DNA of 64,000 bases from DASXUX01 sp036504595 (GTDB lineage Bacteria > Planctomycetota > SZUA-567 > H5-PLA8): contig DASXUX010000011.1 in assembly GCA_036504595.1 (NCBI GenBank), forward strand, positions 62,001 through 126,000, read 5' to 3'. A model generated the notes under the pieces. It was not told the DNA's origin, did not search any database, and worked only from the letters and a program-made list of their open reading frames with translations. Of the stretch, positions 49,734-58,721 are shown one piece after another. The number at the start of each line of letters is the position of its first letter. The stretch's first letter is position 1. Both the position numbers and the translations under genes were made by a program.

Positions 49734-49836
49734 AGGCCCCTCCTGCCCCCCAGCGAATGGACGCTCCCCCTAGCCGCTGCATCCTCGCCTAATTAATGAG
49801 CTATACAGTATATCGCTCTTTATTCTCCTGTCACCA

Positions 49837-50559
49837 CTATTTCGTCATTTCCAGTTGCATTTTGAAACCTTCGGGCGTCATGAAGATCACGCTCTCCGGC
49901 CGAATCTCGTCCACCGAGACCTCGTAATTATCTGCAACCTTCAACACACCGCCACGGCCCAGCGCCTTCCCGTTGACGATGATCTGCGACCGTTTCTCGC
50001 GCGCCACCACGCCGGTCAACCGCAGATTCGAATCCCTGAATTTCTTCTCCGCATCCTGCCGGCGCTTTAATATATCGGCAGCCTTGCGCAAACTCTCCAG
50101 TTTGCCGCGGACGGCTTGCCACTCCGGAACGCTGCCGGCCGTCGGTTCGTCGGCAAAAACTTTCAGTCCCTCATCACACTTACCGAGCGCCTCAACCACC
50201 CGCTGCGGCTCCCTGGAGATTTCAAGGAATGCCGCTTCAGCCACCGCGTAGAGCTTTTCAGCCTGCTCTCGCTTCTTTGCAATATCTTCGGGGCTCGGCC
50301 CCTTCGGACCCACTGGCACTCCTGGGGTCCCGGGAACTTCCGCTGTCTTTTCGATTTCAGTTGGTGGGTTTCTAAAGGAGAATGGGTCGCGCCGGTTGTT
50401 CGACTCGAACTTCCACGGTTTTTCTTCGGCCACGCTCTTCTTGGTCGCCGGTTTTGTCGCCTCGACTTCTCCGCCCGCGCAAACCGCGGCGGTAAAAATC
50501 AGCGTGGCCAGCAGCGGAAGCTGCCGGAATCGCGCGCCCAAGCCGTTTGCGGTGGTCAT
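49837..50559 (-). CDS. pilP: PilP-like type IV pilus protein
   Basis: The ATG at 50559 is preceded by GAGGTG and opens a signal peptide (FRQLPLLATLIFTAAVCAGG). 240 residues. RRDPFSFR is the PilP signature R-D-P-F. The C-terminal part (LRLTGVVAREKRSQIIVNGKALGRGGVLKVADNYEVSVDEIRPESVIF) matches the beta domain of PilP/GspC, which contacts the secretin. A helical insertion of about 90 residues (KKREQAEKLYAVAEAAFLEI) separates the two parts, which is unusual. Not a lipoprotein (no lipobox). It lies between pilO and pilQ. Confidence 0.82.
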   Translation of the reverse strand: MTTANGLGARFRQLPLLATLIFTAAVCAGGEVEATKPATKKSVAEEKPWKFESNNRRDPFSFRNPPTEIEKTAEVPGTPGVPVGPKGPSPEDIAKKREQAEKLYAVAEAAFLEISREPQRVVEALGKCDEGLKVFADEPTAGSVPEWQAVRGKLESLRKAADILKRRQDAEKKFRDSNLRLTGVVAREKRSQIIVNGKALGRGGVLKVADNYEVSVDEIRPESVIFMTPEGFKMQLEMTK

Positions 50560-50636
50560 CTTAAGCACCTCGCCAGATCCCGCCCCGAAATCATCCACAA
50601 TTCCTTCCCGCCATGCGCTTGCGGTACTGCAACACT

Positions 50637-51221
50637 TTACGGCTGTGCAGGCGCCGTGTTACCCGCGTATTGATAGGTCACGATGTCAACTAAGTACTCA
50701 TGCTGTGCGCCAGAAAGCACCACGCCTGAATTGGCAGGTGTCATCGAGAGGTTCTCGAAGGCAATGAACCGCTCGTAGAACTCCTCCATTTCGTTGGTGA
50801 ACTGGCAGAAGCCCATAAAGTCGCCCTTCCAGCGAGTTCCCCACGTCGAGCGCGTGTAGCTCTGACCAGCGCCGGCACTGGCAGGCTTGGCCGTGAAACC
50901 GCCGTTGGCGCACTTGCACGCCTGGGCCTTGGCGGTGATGTCCACGCTGAACCTGGCGACTTCGGCAGCCGGCGGCAACTTGGCGGACTGAACGCGGAAC
51001 TTGTCTTCCAAGGCTTTCAGATCCAACGCCGTCGTCTCGTGCTCCTTCAAGTACTGGCTGAGCTCCGTAATCTTCTTCTGTTTTTTCTTGTGTTCTTCGT
51101 CCAATTTCTTCCACTCGCCGTAGACGTAATAGAAGTATCCGCCCAACGCCAAATTAACGACGAGCGCGATGGCGGCGGTAACAATCATTCGCGTGCGTTC
51201 AGACCACTCGCTGGCAGCCAT
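50637..51221 (-). CDS. pilO: PilO-like type IV pilus assembly protein
   Basis: 194 residues. One membrane segment near the N-terminus (MIVTAAIALVVNLALGGYFYYVY), a coiled coil (KLDEEHKKKQKKITELSQYLKEHETTALDLKALEDK), and a ferredoxin-like periplasmic domain (FMGFCQFTNEMEEFYERFIAFENLSM). This is the PilO architecture; it forms the inner-membrane alignment complex with PilN and PilP. An unusual Cys pair, ACKCANGG, lies in the periplasmic part. The gene lies between pilN and pilP. Confidence 0.85.
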   Translation of the reverse strand: MAASEWSERTRMIVTAAIALVVNLALGGYFYYVYGEWKKLDEEHKKKQKKITELSQYLKEHETTALDLKALEDKFRVQSAKLPPAAEVARFSVDITAKAQACKCANGGFTAKPASAGAGQSYTRSTWGTRWKGDFMGFCQFTNEMEEFYERFIAFENLSMTPANSGVVLSGAQHEYLVDIVTYQYAGNTAPAQP

Positions 51222-51242
51222 GTTTTGTTCCTCCCGCCTGTT

Positions 51243-51953
51243 CTACTGTGCCGCCGCCTGGTTCGTCGCCAGTTCAAAATCCATCGTCATCACGAAGTCG
51301 ATGGCATCCTCAGGCGTCTTCACTTCCTTCATCAGTCTCGCATCGTTGGACGTGAATGGTGGTGGTTTCGCCGGAGTCCAACTGATCAAATTGGGTTTTT
51401 CGAACTTCGCGCCAAGGAACTGGTTCACCCCGCTCTTGTCGCAATCGCGCTGCCGGAACTGCTTATCGAGGCTATTCAACAGATCGGCCAGTTTTTCGGT
51501 GCGCTCCGTCATCAGCTTTCCTGTCGTGTACCCGCTCAGGTTGATCAGGAACTTCGCTCCGCCGACGCCGCTGCCAGTCGTCGCCACGTTGAACGAGCGG
51601 AACCAGGCGCCATCCTTGCCTTCATTGACGGCCTGGCACAGGCGGTCCAGCAGCCGCGAGTAACGCACGCGGCTCTGCATCAGTTTTTCCAGCGTCTCGA
51701 CTTTTTGATTGATCGTGTCGATCTTCGCGATGAGTACTTCAATGTCGGCCTTGTCCTTTTCCTTCGCCTTGATTTCGATCTCGCGGTTCTTGATCTCGGT
51801 CCGCATCCCGGGGATGGCGACGAGTTGGTACTTGGCGACGAAGGATCCGATCAGGCCTGCGAACACGACACCGAGAATGATCACCGCCAGGCGCGCAGGC
51901 GGAGTGCCCTCGGGCTGCCGCATCTCGTCAGGTAGTAAATTAATCTCAATCAT
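51243..51953 (-). CDS. pilN: PilN-like type IV pilus assembly protein
   Basis: 236 residues. MIEINLLPDE at the N-terminus is the PilN signature that binds PilM in the cytoplasm. A membrane segment (LAVIILGVVFAGLIGSFVA, about 22-42) is followed by a coiled coil (MRTEIKNREIEIKAKEKDKADIEVL) and a periplasmic domain. The periplasmic part is extended relative to typical PilN and includes a Lys/Pro-rich stretch. It follows pilM with 72 bases between, containing the small palindrome GCAGGCG/CGCCTGC at 51987-52003. Confidence 0.88.
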   Translation of the reverse strand: MIEINLLPDEMRQPEGTPPARLAVIILGVVFAGLIGSFVAKYQLVAIPGMRTEIKNREIEIKAKEKDKADIEVLIAKIDTINQKVETLEKLMQSRVRYSRLLDRLCQAVNEGKDGAWFRSFNVATTGSGVGGAKFLINLSGYTTGKLMTERTEKLADLLNSLDKQFRQRDCDKSGVNQFLGAKFEKPNLISWTPAKPPPFTSNDARLMKEVKTPEDAIDFVMTMDFELATNQAAAQ

Positions 51954-52025
51954 TGTTTACGACCTCGGCCCAAAACCGCCCGTATCGCAGGCGTACCGCC
52001 TGCCCGGCCCCCTGTGAGCACCGCC

Positions 52026-53075
52026 CTACAAGTTGCGAAGCCTGCTGGCCAACCCCAGCGCGATGGCCATGTCGGAATTGGCCCCGCCCATCCCGCCCGG
52101 ATTAAAGCTGGTAATTTCCAAGCCTTCTGTCGGATCCCAGATCTTCACCGGCAAGTTGAAGATCTGCGCCAGCATGGTGTCAATGCCCGGGAAGAGCACC
52201 GACCCGCCGGAGACGTACACTTCCTTCACTTCCTGGTCGTACTGGTTTTCATGGTAATCGAAGGAGAGGCGAATTTCGCTGCCGATATCTTCCAGCACCG
52301 GAAGCATCGCGTCCTGCATCGACTCTAGCGCGCCGCCGGGATCCTTCTTCATTTTCTCGACGTCTTTTGGATCTTCGCCGAAGCGCTTGGCCACCGCATC
52401 GGTCAGGTCGTTGCCGCCCATGAAAATTTCGCGTTGGAAGAACGAGGAATTGCCACGCATAATATTGATATCGGTCTTGCTTGCCCCGACGTCAACCAGC
52501 GCGCGCACCTCCGCGTCATTGATCCCCAGGCTCAGATTGCGGAGCTCAAACGCGTTGCCCAGCGCGAGGAAGTCCACATCGATGATGGCCGGTTTCAAGC
52601 CCACCGATTCAAGCAAGTTGATGTGTTCCTGAATCAGGTTCTTTTTCGCCGCAACCAGCAGCACCTTCATCTGTCCGGCTGGCGCAGCGGCGGCTGCCGC
52701 CGCTGCCGGATCCCCTTCGTTTTCCTTCAGGCGCTGGGCGTCGAGTTGCACTTCAGAGACATCGAATGGGATATATTTATCGGCCTCGTACTCCATGGCC
52801 TGTTTCAGCTCGGCGTCGGGGATGGTCATCATCGGAACCTGCCGATGGATCACCGAACGACCGGACACCGCGCTGACCGTGCGCTTGCTTTTAATGCCAC
52901 CTTCGCGCAGTGCTTTCGAAATGGCTTCGCCGGCGGCTTCCGGTCCTTCGACCTCAGCCTTGCCCATGCCGGTAATGACCAGTTGCTGGCCGACCCGTGT
53001 CAGTTCGACGGCCTTGACACTGGCAGAGCCGATGTCCAGCCCTAGGAGGCTTTTCTTACGCCCAAAGAGGCCCAT
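52026..53075 (-). CDS. pilM: PilM, actin-like pilus assembly ATPase-fold protein
   Basis: 349 residues. It starts MGLFGRKKSLLGLDIGSASVKAVEL, with the phosphate-1 motif of actin-like proteins. Further signatures: VSAVSGRSVIHRQVPMM, MEYEADKYIPF, ALVDVGASKTDINIMR and EVYVSGGSVLFPGI. It binds the PilN N-terminus. An Ala-rich loop (AAAAAAAAPAG, about 124-135) is unusual. It is the first gene of the operon, and no pilB, pilT or pilC gene is seen in this window. Confidence 0.94.
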   Translation of the reverse strand: MGLFGRKKSLLGLDIGSASVKAVELTRVGQQLVITGMGKAEVEGPEAAGEAISKALREGGIKSKRTVSAVSGRSVIHRQVPMMTIPDAELKQAMEYEADKYIPFDVSEVQLDAQRLKENEGDPAAAAAAAAPAGQMKVLLVAAKKNLIQEHINLLESVGLKPAIIDVDFLALGNAFELRNLSLGINDAEVRALVDVGASKTDINIMRGNSSFFQREIFMGGNDLTDAVAKRFGEDPKDVEKMKKDPGGALESMQDAMLPVLEDIGSEIRLSFDYHENQYDQEVKEVYVSGGSVLFPGIDTMLAQIFNLPVKIWDPTEGLEITSFNPGGMGGANSDMAIALGLASRLRNL

Positions 53076-53139
53076 TTACGGCTCCCTGTTCAATCCCACG
53101 CCCCGTACTCGAACCCGGCACTGGTTAGAATCCTCAAAT

Positions 53140-53168
53140 TACGTAGCCGAGAGACCTTGCCACGTCAA
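53140..53168 (-). promoter_or_regulatory. Possible promoter of the pil operon
   Basis: On the minus strand TTGACG (53163-53168), 17 bases, TACGTA (53140-53145). The -35 is good, the -10 poor. It lies about 65 bases upstream of the pilM start. Confidence 0.35.
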
Positions 53169-53322
53169 GACCCAAAAAGACGTTTCTCTGCCCGTCTGCA
53201 GGACAAGCCGCAGTTTAACCCGAAATCCCGTGCAGGCGAGGACATCTGCGGTACATTCTCTGCACGTATGTGGTGCGCCTATTCCTTGCACCCTAAGGCC
53301 AAACCCCTCCGTTTGGCGAAAA

Positions 53323-53544
53323 TTAAGGCTTCTTCAATAGTGCACTGACTTCGCCGGGATTGGGAAACCTACCAACATCATCTTTCGAAAAAATGAGTTT
53401 CCCATCTACGGTGACGTTGAACACTCCTCCCTTTCCCGGAACCAGCTCTGCATTTATTCCGGCACTCTTCTTAATTTCACCCGCCACACGGACGGCTTCC
53501 GGCTTGTAGTTTCACATGGTGCAGTATTCGATGCTTATTTTCAT
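53323..53544 (-). CDS. selW: SelW/Rdx-family selenoprotein (in-frame UGA = selenocysteine)
   Basis: Read through one TGA, the minus strand from ATG 53544 encodes 73 residues: MKISIEYCTM-U11-NYKPEAVRV and so on to LLKKP and TAA. It matches the SelT/SelW/SelH (Rdx) family over its full length: strand plus C8-x-x-U11 redox motif, PGKGGVFNVTVDGKLIFSK, GRFPNPGEV. These are thioredoxin-fold redox proteins and bacterial members often have C-x-x-C or C-x-x-U. GGAG lies 6 bases before the ATG. It lies 22 bases downstream of the epimerase gene, so co-transcription is likely. A possible SECIS hairpin follows the TGA. A nonsense mutation is possible but the codon is exactly at the Sec position. Confidence 0.87.
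53481..53495 (-). promoter_or_regulatory. Candidate bacterial SECIS upper stem-loop
   Basis: Starting 17 bases after the TGA, the mRNA can form CCG-U-CC-[GUGU]-GG-CGG: a three-pair stem, a bulged U, a two-pair stem and a four-base loop with G and U. The E. coli fdhF element has the same order (stem, bulged U, short stem, GGUC loop) at nearly the same distance. The stem is shorter here; the match is by eye only. Confidence 0.55.
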
Positions 53545-53566
53545 GGCTTTCTCCTTTTCTGAAAAG

Positions 53567-54571
53567 CTAATTATTCAGTACTTTTCTACTTTTCAACATT
53601 TTATTCGCGGGAAGATAGACGCTTTTCATCCACTCCAACGTCTGCCGTATCCCTTCGTCTAGCGAAACTGTTGAACGGTGATTCAGGTCGCGGAGCGCTT
53701 TGTCACAGTTCACAAGCTTCTGTTTTGTTGTGAGTATTTCCGAATCTTTGTATGAGACGAGCCCTTTCTCTTTCTTGCCAAGGTGCTTCAAAATGATTCT
53801 CGAACAGGTCTCGATGTCGTGAAAATCCGTGCCCCCAATATTGTAGACTTCGCCGGGCACGAAATTGTCCGCGATGTTCGCGAGCGTGCGGCTCATGTCC
53901 GTCACGTAAGTGCTGGTGCGCTTGTGCCCGCGGTAAACCGTATAGGGAATGTTGTGCAGTGCGCGGTAGCAGAAGAGACAAATCACGGAGCGATACGGAC
54001 TGTAATATTCGCCCGGTCCGTAGGTATTGAACAAGCGCACGCGCACGCTTTTCGTTTTATATTGCTGCGCCGAGTTCAACACCTGCTGCTCGTTCACCCA
54101 CTTACTCATGGCGTAATCGTTGAGCTGCTTGATCTCGACTTGGTCCATCACCTCTTCGCGCATCACGCCTTCGTAGTCGCCGTAGACTTCAGAAGAGGAA
54201 AAGTAAACGGCCTTGAAGCCTTCACGCTCCTGCATCCGCAAAATATTTTTGGCACCGACAGCGTTCGTGGCCCACAGATTTTCGTAATAATCCTCGCCAT
54301 TCCAGCGGCCGAATTCGGCAGCGAGATGATAGACAATATCGAAGCTCTGCGGTTTGGGTGTGTAACCGTGAGGCCAACCGCCGCCGCGCCAGAGGCGTTC
54401 CACCTGGCGGAATTCGCTGACGTCGCAGCGCGCGTAATTCGGGGCGTTATGGTGATGGCGGAGATCGGCGACGAAGACGCGATGCCCGCGCCGCTCCAGT
54501 TCAGGCACCAGATGCGAACCGACGGCGCCGAGGCCGCCGGTTACCAGAATGCTCAGCTTCCGTTTCGCCAA
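53567..54571 (-). CDS. NAD-dependent sugar epimerase/dehydratase (extended SDR)
   Basis: 334 residues. Rossmann motif TGGLGAVGSHL (about residues 11-21), the active-site Y-x-x-x-K in YAMSKWV, and Ser-Ser-Ser-Glu-Val-Tyr (SSSEVYGD) just before it. NTYGPGEYYSPYRSVI and NIGG are typical of UDP-glucose 4-epimerase and related enzymes that act on nucleotide sugars. The exact substrate is not decidable from sequence. It is followed directly by the SelW gene. A short array of ACTCAGG-like words lies next to its start at 54572-54594. Confidence 0.87.
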   Translation of the reverse strand: MAKRKLSILVTGGLGAVGSHLVPELERRGHRVFVADLRHHHNAPNYARCDVSEFRQVERLWRGGGWPHGYTPKPQSFDIVYHLAAEFGRWNGEDYYENLWATNAVGAKNILRMQEREGFKAVYFSSSEVYGDYEGVMREEVMDQVEIKQLNDYAMSKWVNEQQVLNSAQQYKTKSVRVRLFNTYGPGEYYSPYRSVICLFCYRALHNIPYTVYRGHKRTSTYVTDMSRTLANIADNFVPGEVYNIGGTDFHDIETCSRIILKHLGKKEKGLVSYKDSEILTTKQKLVNCDKALRDLNHRSTVSLDEGIRQTLEWMKSVYLPANKMLKSRKVLNN

Positions 54572-54723
54572 GACTCAGGCTCCAGACTCAATTCAGTTTG
54601 CGCTGGCAATCGCCAGCACGCAAACGACAAATGCGCACGGTCCTACAGATTCGGATTATCGGCCATTCTGAGTACGAAGCTGAACACTTTGTGCCGAACA
54701 GCGTCTTGTGAAAGCGGCTCCGA

Positions 54724-57700
54724 TCACTCCTTGAAGCCCGCGTCCACCCAGTCCGCATGATCCGAGGCGATGCCATCGCCGGCGTCAGCGACCACCAACC
54801 GGACGTGTTTCGTTTTCGCTGGAATGGCGACGTCGAAGTGCCAATGGCTGAGTTCGCGCCAAGTCAGCTTGGGGCTTTCGGCGAGCATCTCCTTATCTGC
54901 CCAAACCTGGAAGACCACGCTGGGGCGTTCGTCGTCGCGTTTTTCATCGTCAAGGCCCGCGACGGCAACGAATTGCTTGTATTCCTTCTTGCACGCGTAC
55001 GTCAGTTCCGAGCGCGCGTGCACGCCCATGCCTTTCTCATATTTCTTTCCGTTCACGGTGAGCGGCTTGCCATCGACAGACTTGTTGACGCCAATCTGGC
55101 CGAAGCCGGTGGTCTCTTTCGTCGCCTTCAGGTCTGAAAGATGCACGTCCGGAGCGGGCGGAAGTGGCGGCAGTTCAATTTTCGGCACACCAACATTGAC
55201 AGCCACTGCCTCGGCTTCCTTGCCGGTCCAACCGATCGCGCTCACGCTGTACGTGTAGCTGGTGCCCGGCGCCACGTTGTCGTCCGTAAATACCTTGGCC
55301 AAGACGGCTGCGGCGATCCCATCGTTTCGGACGACCCGATAGGACGTCTCGGTTCCCTCCCAGGAGATAACAACCTGATGGAATGACGTGGCCTTGGCGG
55401 CCAAGTTCGTGACTTTCGCTGGCTGCAGCGTCACGGCCGGGCCGGGTTCAAAGGCGATCTTCCACGAGATGGCGCAACTTTTCGGCGAAGTGATCGTGGC
55501 CCGGACCAAGGGACCGGTTTGCACAAACTTGATCTCCGCACCTGCGGCGTCCGCGCCGAGTTCAGCTTTTACGACCTTCCAGCTCTTCGGTTCCACCGGC
55601 GTGATCACGCGGAGTTCGTACGGATCGCTGGCGACGACGTTGCTTTTGCCGTTCAGCGCGGTGCCGGCGTCATCCCACTTCTCCCCTACTACGTCCACAA
55701 TGCCTTGCGTGATGTGCCGCGAGGTGCTCAGCAAAAACGGACGTTCCAGCAGCGGACGCACGGCCAGAATCTGGCAGGATTCTTTTGGCAGCGATGAGCG
55801 CAGCGTGCCTTTAAAGGGCGGCAGAACCGTGTTGGCCCAGAAGTCAAATGCGACGTATTGCGTTTCTGCATTCATGCCCATGCGCGCCAACGGCAATTCA
55901 ACTGTCAGCGCCTTCGACTCCCAGTTGTACAACGCGATCACGTCGCGACGCGGCCGTGCGCCATGGCTGGCTTGCCCAGCAGTCCCACGTTCGTCCGTCA
56001 GCAGCCACACACGCGCAGGTTCATTCTCGAAGAGGTCCACGGGACGTGGGAACAACCCGTGGCTGGGCATCGTGCGCTTCAAAATATCGAGCCGTTCGGC
56101 CGGCAGCGTTGACATATGTTCGCTGCTGAGATTCAGATTTCCGCTGATCGTCACCCAGGAGCAGATCAATTGCGCGTGCGGCAGCGTGGTGCTGGTGCGG
56201 ACGTAGACTGGATCGGGATCGTTGTACCAGATGCGCCCGTTCAGATGGTAATTGCGCGAGGCGAACAGCGGGCCGCGCGTCAAGCCGCCCCAGTCCGAAC
56301 TATTGTCTGGACCGACGCGCATGGCATCGATCAGTCCAAACGCGCCGCCAAAGGAGCGCATGTTCTGCGGAGCACAGCAGCCGAGAATAAAGACGCCATC
56401 CCCGGCGGTTTCGCGAACGAGCTTAATGCCGTCGCGGTAAGCTTCGATGTTGGTCTTCTCGGGATTGGAGAACACCGCGTCGCCGATGCCTTCGTCCTTG
56501 TAGCCGCTGTTGACATAAATTTGCTTGGTCGCTGAACCGGTCCACATGCCGTCCATCTTAAAATAGATGTATCCCCACTCTTTCGCGATGCGCTGGACGA
56601 CGCTGCGGAGATACTCGCGCGCGCCGGCGTGCGTCAGATCCAGACACGTGCCGCCCCACGCCGTGTCGTAGGGTTTGCCGTCTTCACGCTTGACGAACCA
56701 GTCCTGATGCTCCTTAAAGAAGGGATCGTCGTGCGTTCCCGCAAAAGGCATAAACCAGATGCCGGGCGTCAGGCCGCAGGCTTTGATGTTCTCGGCCGTA
56801 GCCTTCATTCCGCCGGCGTACGGACCCTTTGGATTGAAGTTGAGGAACACTTTCTTCGGTCCGTTGCCACCGCCGGTGCCTTCCTGCCAGCCATCGTCTA
56901 TCTGCATCACTGAAAAGCCAAACGGCGCGAGCTTTTCCGCCGCGAACTTGCTCTGCTCAGCAAGCTGCTTTTCGCTAGAGGCTCCCGCGTGATACCACGT
57001 GCAATATCCGGCGGGCTGCGGGTGCAGCTTGATTGCGTAGAATTTAGCGACAGCATCCGCCCACGCTTCCATGCCCAACCGCGCGTCGTCAAAGTATCCG
57101 AGCGCCAGCGTTTCGGTCTCGGCATCTTTGCCAGCGGGAATCCGCAGGCGGCCGTAGTCGATCTGCGCGTCAATTCGCGCGCGACTATTTTCCACTTTGG
57201 AGAACAGCACACCGCTGCCGCGATCGTGCGAGATCCAGCCGGCCACCGCGCCGCTGCGCGTCTGGGGGTCGGCGATAGCCAGCCACGCGTAGCTGCCGGG
57301 GTTCTTTTCCAGCGTGGTCAGGCCGCCAGTGCCCAAAGCGCGCAGTTCGGTGGCTGGCTTGCCCAGATCGAGTTCAGCCGAGACGGGCTTCACGGTTCTG
57401 TGTTGAGCGCTCTCGTTGCCGCCGTTGTGCAAGGTTGAGCGGAGCAGAACAAATGGAGTGTTCGGATGAATGCTGAGTCGGTCGCGGTTGCCGTCCGGAT
57501 AGAGCACCTCGATCGCTTCGCCGTCACCAAACGTTTTATCCGGAACAGGAATCACCTGTGCCGTCCCGCGCGAGCCGCTCAGTTTCCCGGCCGGGATAAA
57601 CTTTTTTTCTGAGGGAAGCGCCTGCACGGAGAATGTCCCGGCACCAGCGTCCACCGAGACGCAGAAAGCGGCGTTCTTGATCACCATCTTCTTCTCGGCC

Positions 57701-57780
57701 TCACCGGCAACAGCCAGATTTCCCAGCAGTAGCGCGATCGCTGCCGCGATACAACCCGACCAGCAATTTCTTGCATTCAT
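54724..57780 (-). CDS. Exported GH36-like alpha-galactosidase with FN3 and NPCBM domains
   Basis: 1018 residues with a signal peptide (CIAAAIALLLGNLAVAGEA). An N-terminal beta-supersandwich-like domain (30-280) is followed by the TIM barrel: GYCTWYHAGAS, VMQIDDGWQ, nucleophile Asp in YIYFKMDGM (near 408) and acid/base Asp in GPDNSSDWG (near 492). This is the clan GH-D pattern (K-x-D; D-x-x-S-D). After the C-terminal beta domain come an FN3-like domain (VVISWEGTETSYRVVRNDG) and an NPCBM domain at the end (GVNKSVDGKPLTVNGKKYEKGMGVHARSEL), which binds galactose-type sugars. It likely releases alpha-galactose from polysaccharides. A palindrome is embedded in the coding region. Confidence 0.88.
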   Translation of the reverse strand: MNARNCWSGCIAAAIALLLGNLAVAGEAEKKMVIKNAAFCVSVDAGAGTFSVQALPSEKKFIPAGKLSGSRGTAQVIPVPDKTFGDGEAIEVLYPDGNRDRLSIHPNTPFVLLRSTLHNGGNESAQHRTVKPVSAELDLGKPATELRALGTGGLTTLEKNPGSYAWLAIADPQTRSGAVAGWISHDRGSGVLFSKVENSRARIDAQIDYGRLRIPAGKDAETETLALGYFDDARLGMEAWADAVAKFYAIKLHPQPAGYCTWYHAGASSEKQLAEQSKFAAEKLAPFGFSVMQIDDGWQEGTGGGNGPKKVFLNFNPKGPYAGGMKATAENIKACGLTPGIWFMPFAGTHDDPFFKEHQDWFVKREDGKPYDTAWGGTCLDLTHAGAREYLRSVVQRIAKEWGYIYFKMDGMWTGSATKQIYVNSGYKDEGIGDAVFSNPEKTNIEAYRDGIKLVRETAGDGVFILGCCAPQNMRSFGGAFGLIDAMRVGPDNSSDWGGLTRGPLFASRNYHLNGRIWYNDPDPVYVRTSTTLPHAQLICSWVTISGNLNLSSEHMSTLPAERLDILKRTMPSHGLFPRPVDLFENEPARVWLLTDERGTAGQASHGARPRRDVIALYNWESKALTVELPLARMGMNAETQYVAFDFWANTVLPPFKGTLRSSLPKESCQILAVRPLLERPFLLSTSRHITQGIVDVVGEKWDDAGTALNGKSNVVASDPYELRVITPVEPKSWKVVKAELGADAAGAEIKFVQTGPLVRATITSPKSCAISWKIAFEPGPAVTLQPAKVTNLAAKATSFHQVVISWEGTETSYRVVRNDGIAAAVLAKVFTDDNVAPGTSYTYSVSAIGWTGKEAEAVAVNVGVPKIELPPLPPAPDVHLSDLKATKETTGFGQIGVNKSVDGKPLTVNGKKYEKGMGVHARSELTYACKKEYKQFVAVAGLDDEKRDDERPSVVFQVWADKEMLAESPKLTWRELSHWHFDVAIPAKTKHVRLVVADAGDGIASDHADWVDAGFKE
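55960..55986. repeat. Palindromic repeat inside the GH36-like gene
   Basis: Reading GACTGCTGGGCAAGCCAGCC on the minus strand, it differs at only a few positions from the intergenic element at 47245-47270. It is translated in frame as part of GTAGQASHGA (near residue 600), between two conserved-looking strands. Confidence 0.6.
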
Positions 57781-57872
57781 TTTTGTCCTCGCAAGCCAGC
57801 GTTTATTCTCGATGCGAATCGTATGCGCGGACGGCGTGTTACGTCAACCGGCTTCTACAAACTAATGCAACG

Positions 57873-57897
57873 AAAAAAGCAGCCTTGCGGCTGCTTT
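57873..57897 (-). terminator. Terminator of the Lys/Asp-rich protein gene
   Basis: On the minus strand AAAGCAGCC/GGCTGCTTT with a four-base loop, running into TTTTTT. It lies about 50 bases after the stop at 57948. Confidence 0.9.
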
Positions 57898-57947
57898 CTG
57901 CGAAGTTCATCAGTGCAGGCCAGAGGCCTGCCGTACAAAGGCATGGA

Positions 57948-58496
57948 TTACTTGTTCTTCTTGCCCTTGCCGCCCTTCTTTTCGCCGGGGACGGTGCGTT
58001 CGGTTTCAAAGACGGAGCTGACCTTCATCGTATCGCCGGTGAGCACGCCCGAAACCTGGACATACGCGGTGCGCTTGGCCAGGTCGGCGAGCTTGGTTGC
58101 AACATCGCCAGTAGCCGACAAATTGATCGTTTTCTCCGTCGCATCGGCCGCGTCGCCGCCATGCTTACCTTTCTTCTTGCCGCCACCAGCGTCATCACCG
58201 TGCTTGCCTTTCTTCCCACCGCCAGCGCCAGCCGCATCCGCCTGAATCTTCAACACAGCCACGACGTCGGCGGCAGCCGTTGTGGGCTTTTCCGCCAGCG
58301 TGCCGGTTTTCGATTCTTCGTTGGCCTTTACATCGGGAGCCTTCGTGTCTCCAGCTTTTTTGTCATCGGCCTTCTTGTCGTCGGCCTTGGCATCACCCGC
58401 CTTCTTGTCATCCGGTTTTGCCGCGTCTTCGGCCTTCACCGAAACACCTGCCAGAAAAGCCAGCACCAACAACCAACCGAATGCGAAACGTTTCAT
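57948..58496 (-). CDS. Small exported Lys/Asp-rich protein
   Basis: GGAGG lies 7 bases before ATG 58496, which opens a signal peptide (FGWLLVLAFLAGVSVKA). 182 residues. Residues 24-60 are repeats of KADDKK, KAGD and DTKA; a later Gly/Lys-rich part has repeated GGGKKGKHG. The C-terminal 60 residues have a beta pattern, KTINLSATGDVATKLADLAKRTAYVQVSGVLTGDTMKVSSV. No known domain is recognised. The high charge and repeats suggest a surface or cell-wall-associated role, but that is a guess. It is divergent from the ECF sigma gene. The frame open to 58691 is not supported. Confidence 0.72.
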   Translation of the reverse strand: MKRFAFGWLLVLAFLAGVSVKAEDAAKPDDKKAGDAKADDKKADDKKAGDTKAPDVKANEESKTGTLAEKPTTAAADVVAVLKIQADAAGAGGGKKGKHGDDAGGGKKKGKHGGDAADATEKTINLSATGDVATKLADLAKRTAYVQVSGVLTGDTMKVSSVFETERTVPGEKKGGKGKKNK

Positions 58497-58721
58497 TGTT
58501 CGACCTCCCTCAGACCAGGATTCGCGCAGGCTTCCCGCGCCCACAGGATAAAGGCGCGGCACCCGCTCGATGTTTGCGAATTTCCGCCCGAAAAACAACT
58601 GGGCGTGGTTTATGCTAAACGCACGTCCGTCGTTCGACGTTGGCGTTGCAGGCCAATCACTGAGACCACGGACAAAAGCGTTTTTCCTCAAACGCTCACA
58701 CCAGATGGAGCCTCTATACCC

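Noticed and set aside
53512..53514. TGA in the SelW gene considered as a pseudogene mutation
   Set aside because: The codon sits exactly at the known Sec position and the frame, ribosome binding site and downstream hairpin are intact; pseudogene status remains only a fallback.
57771..58721. Upstream extension of the first sigma-factor frame
   Set aside because: It crosses a neighbouring gene on the other strand and its terminator; the sigma domain begins after 58722.
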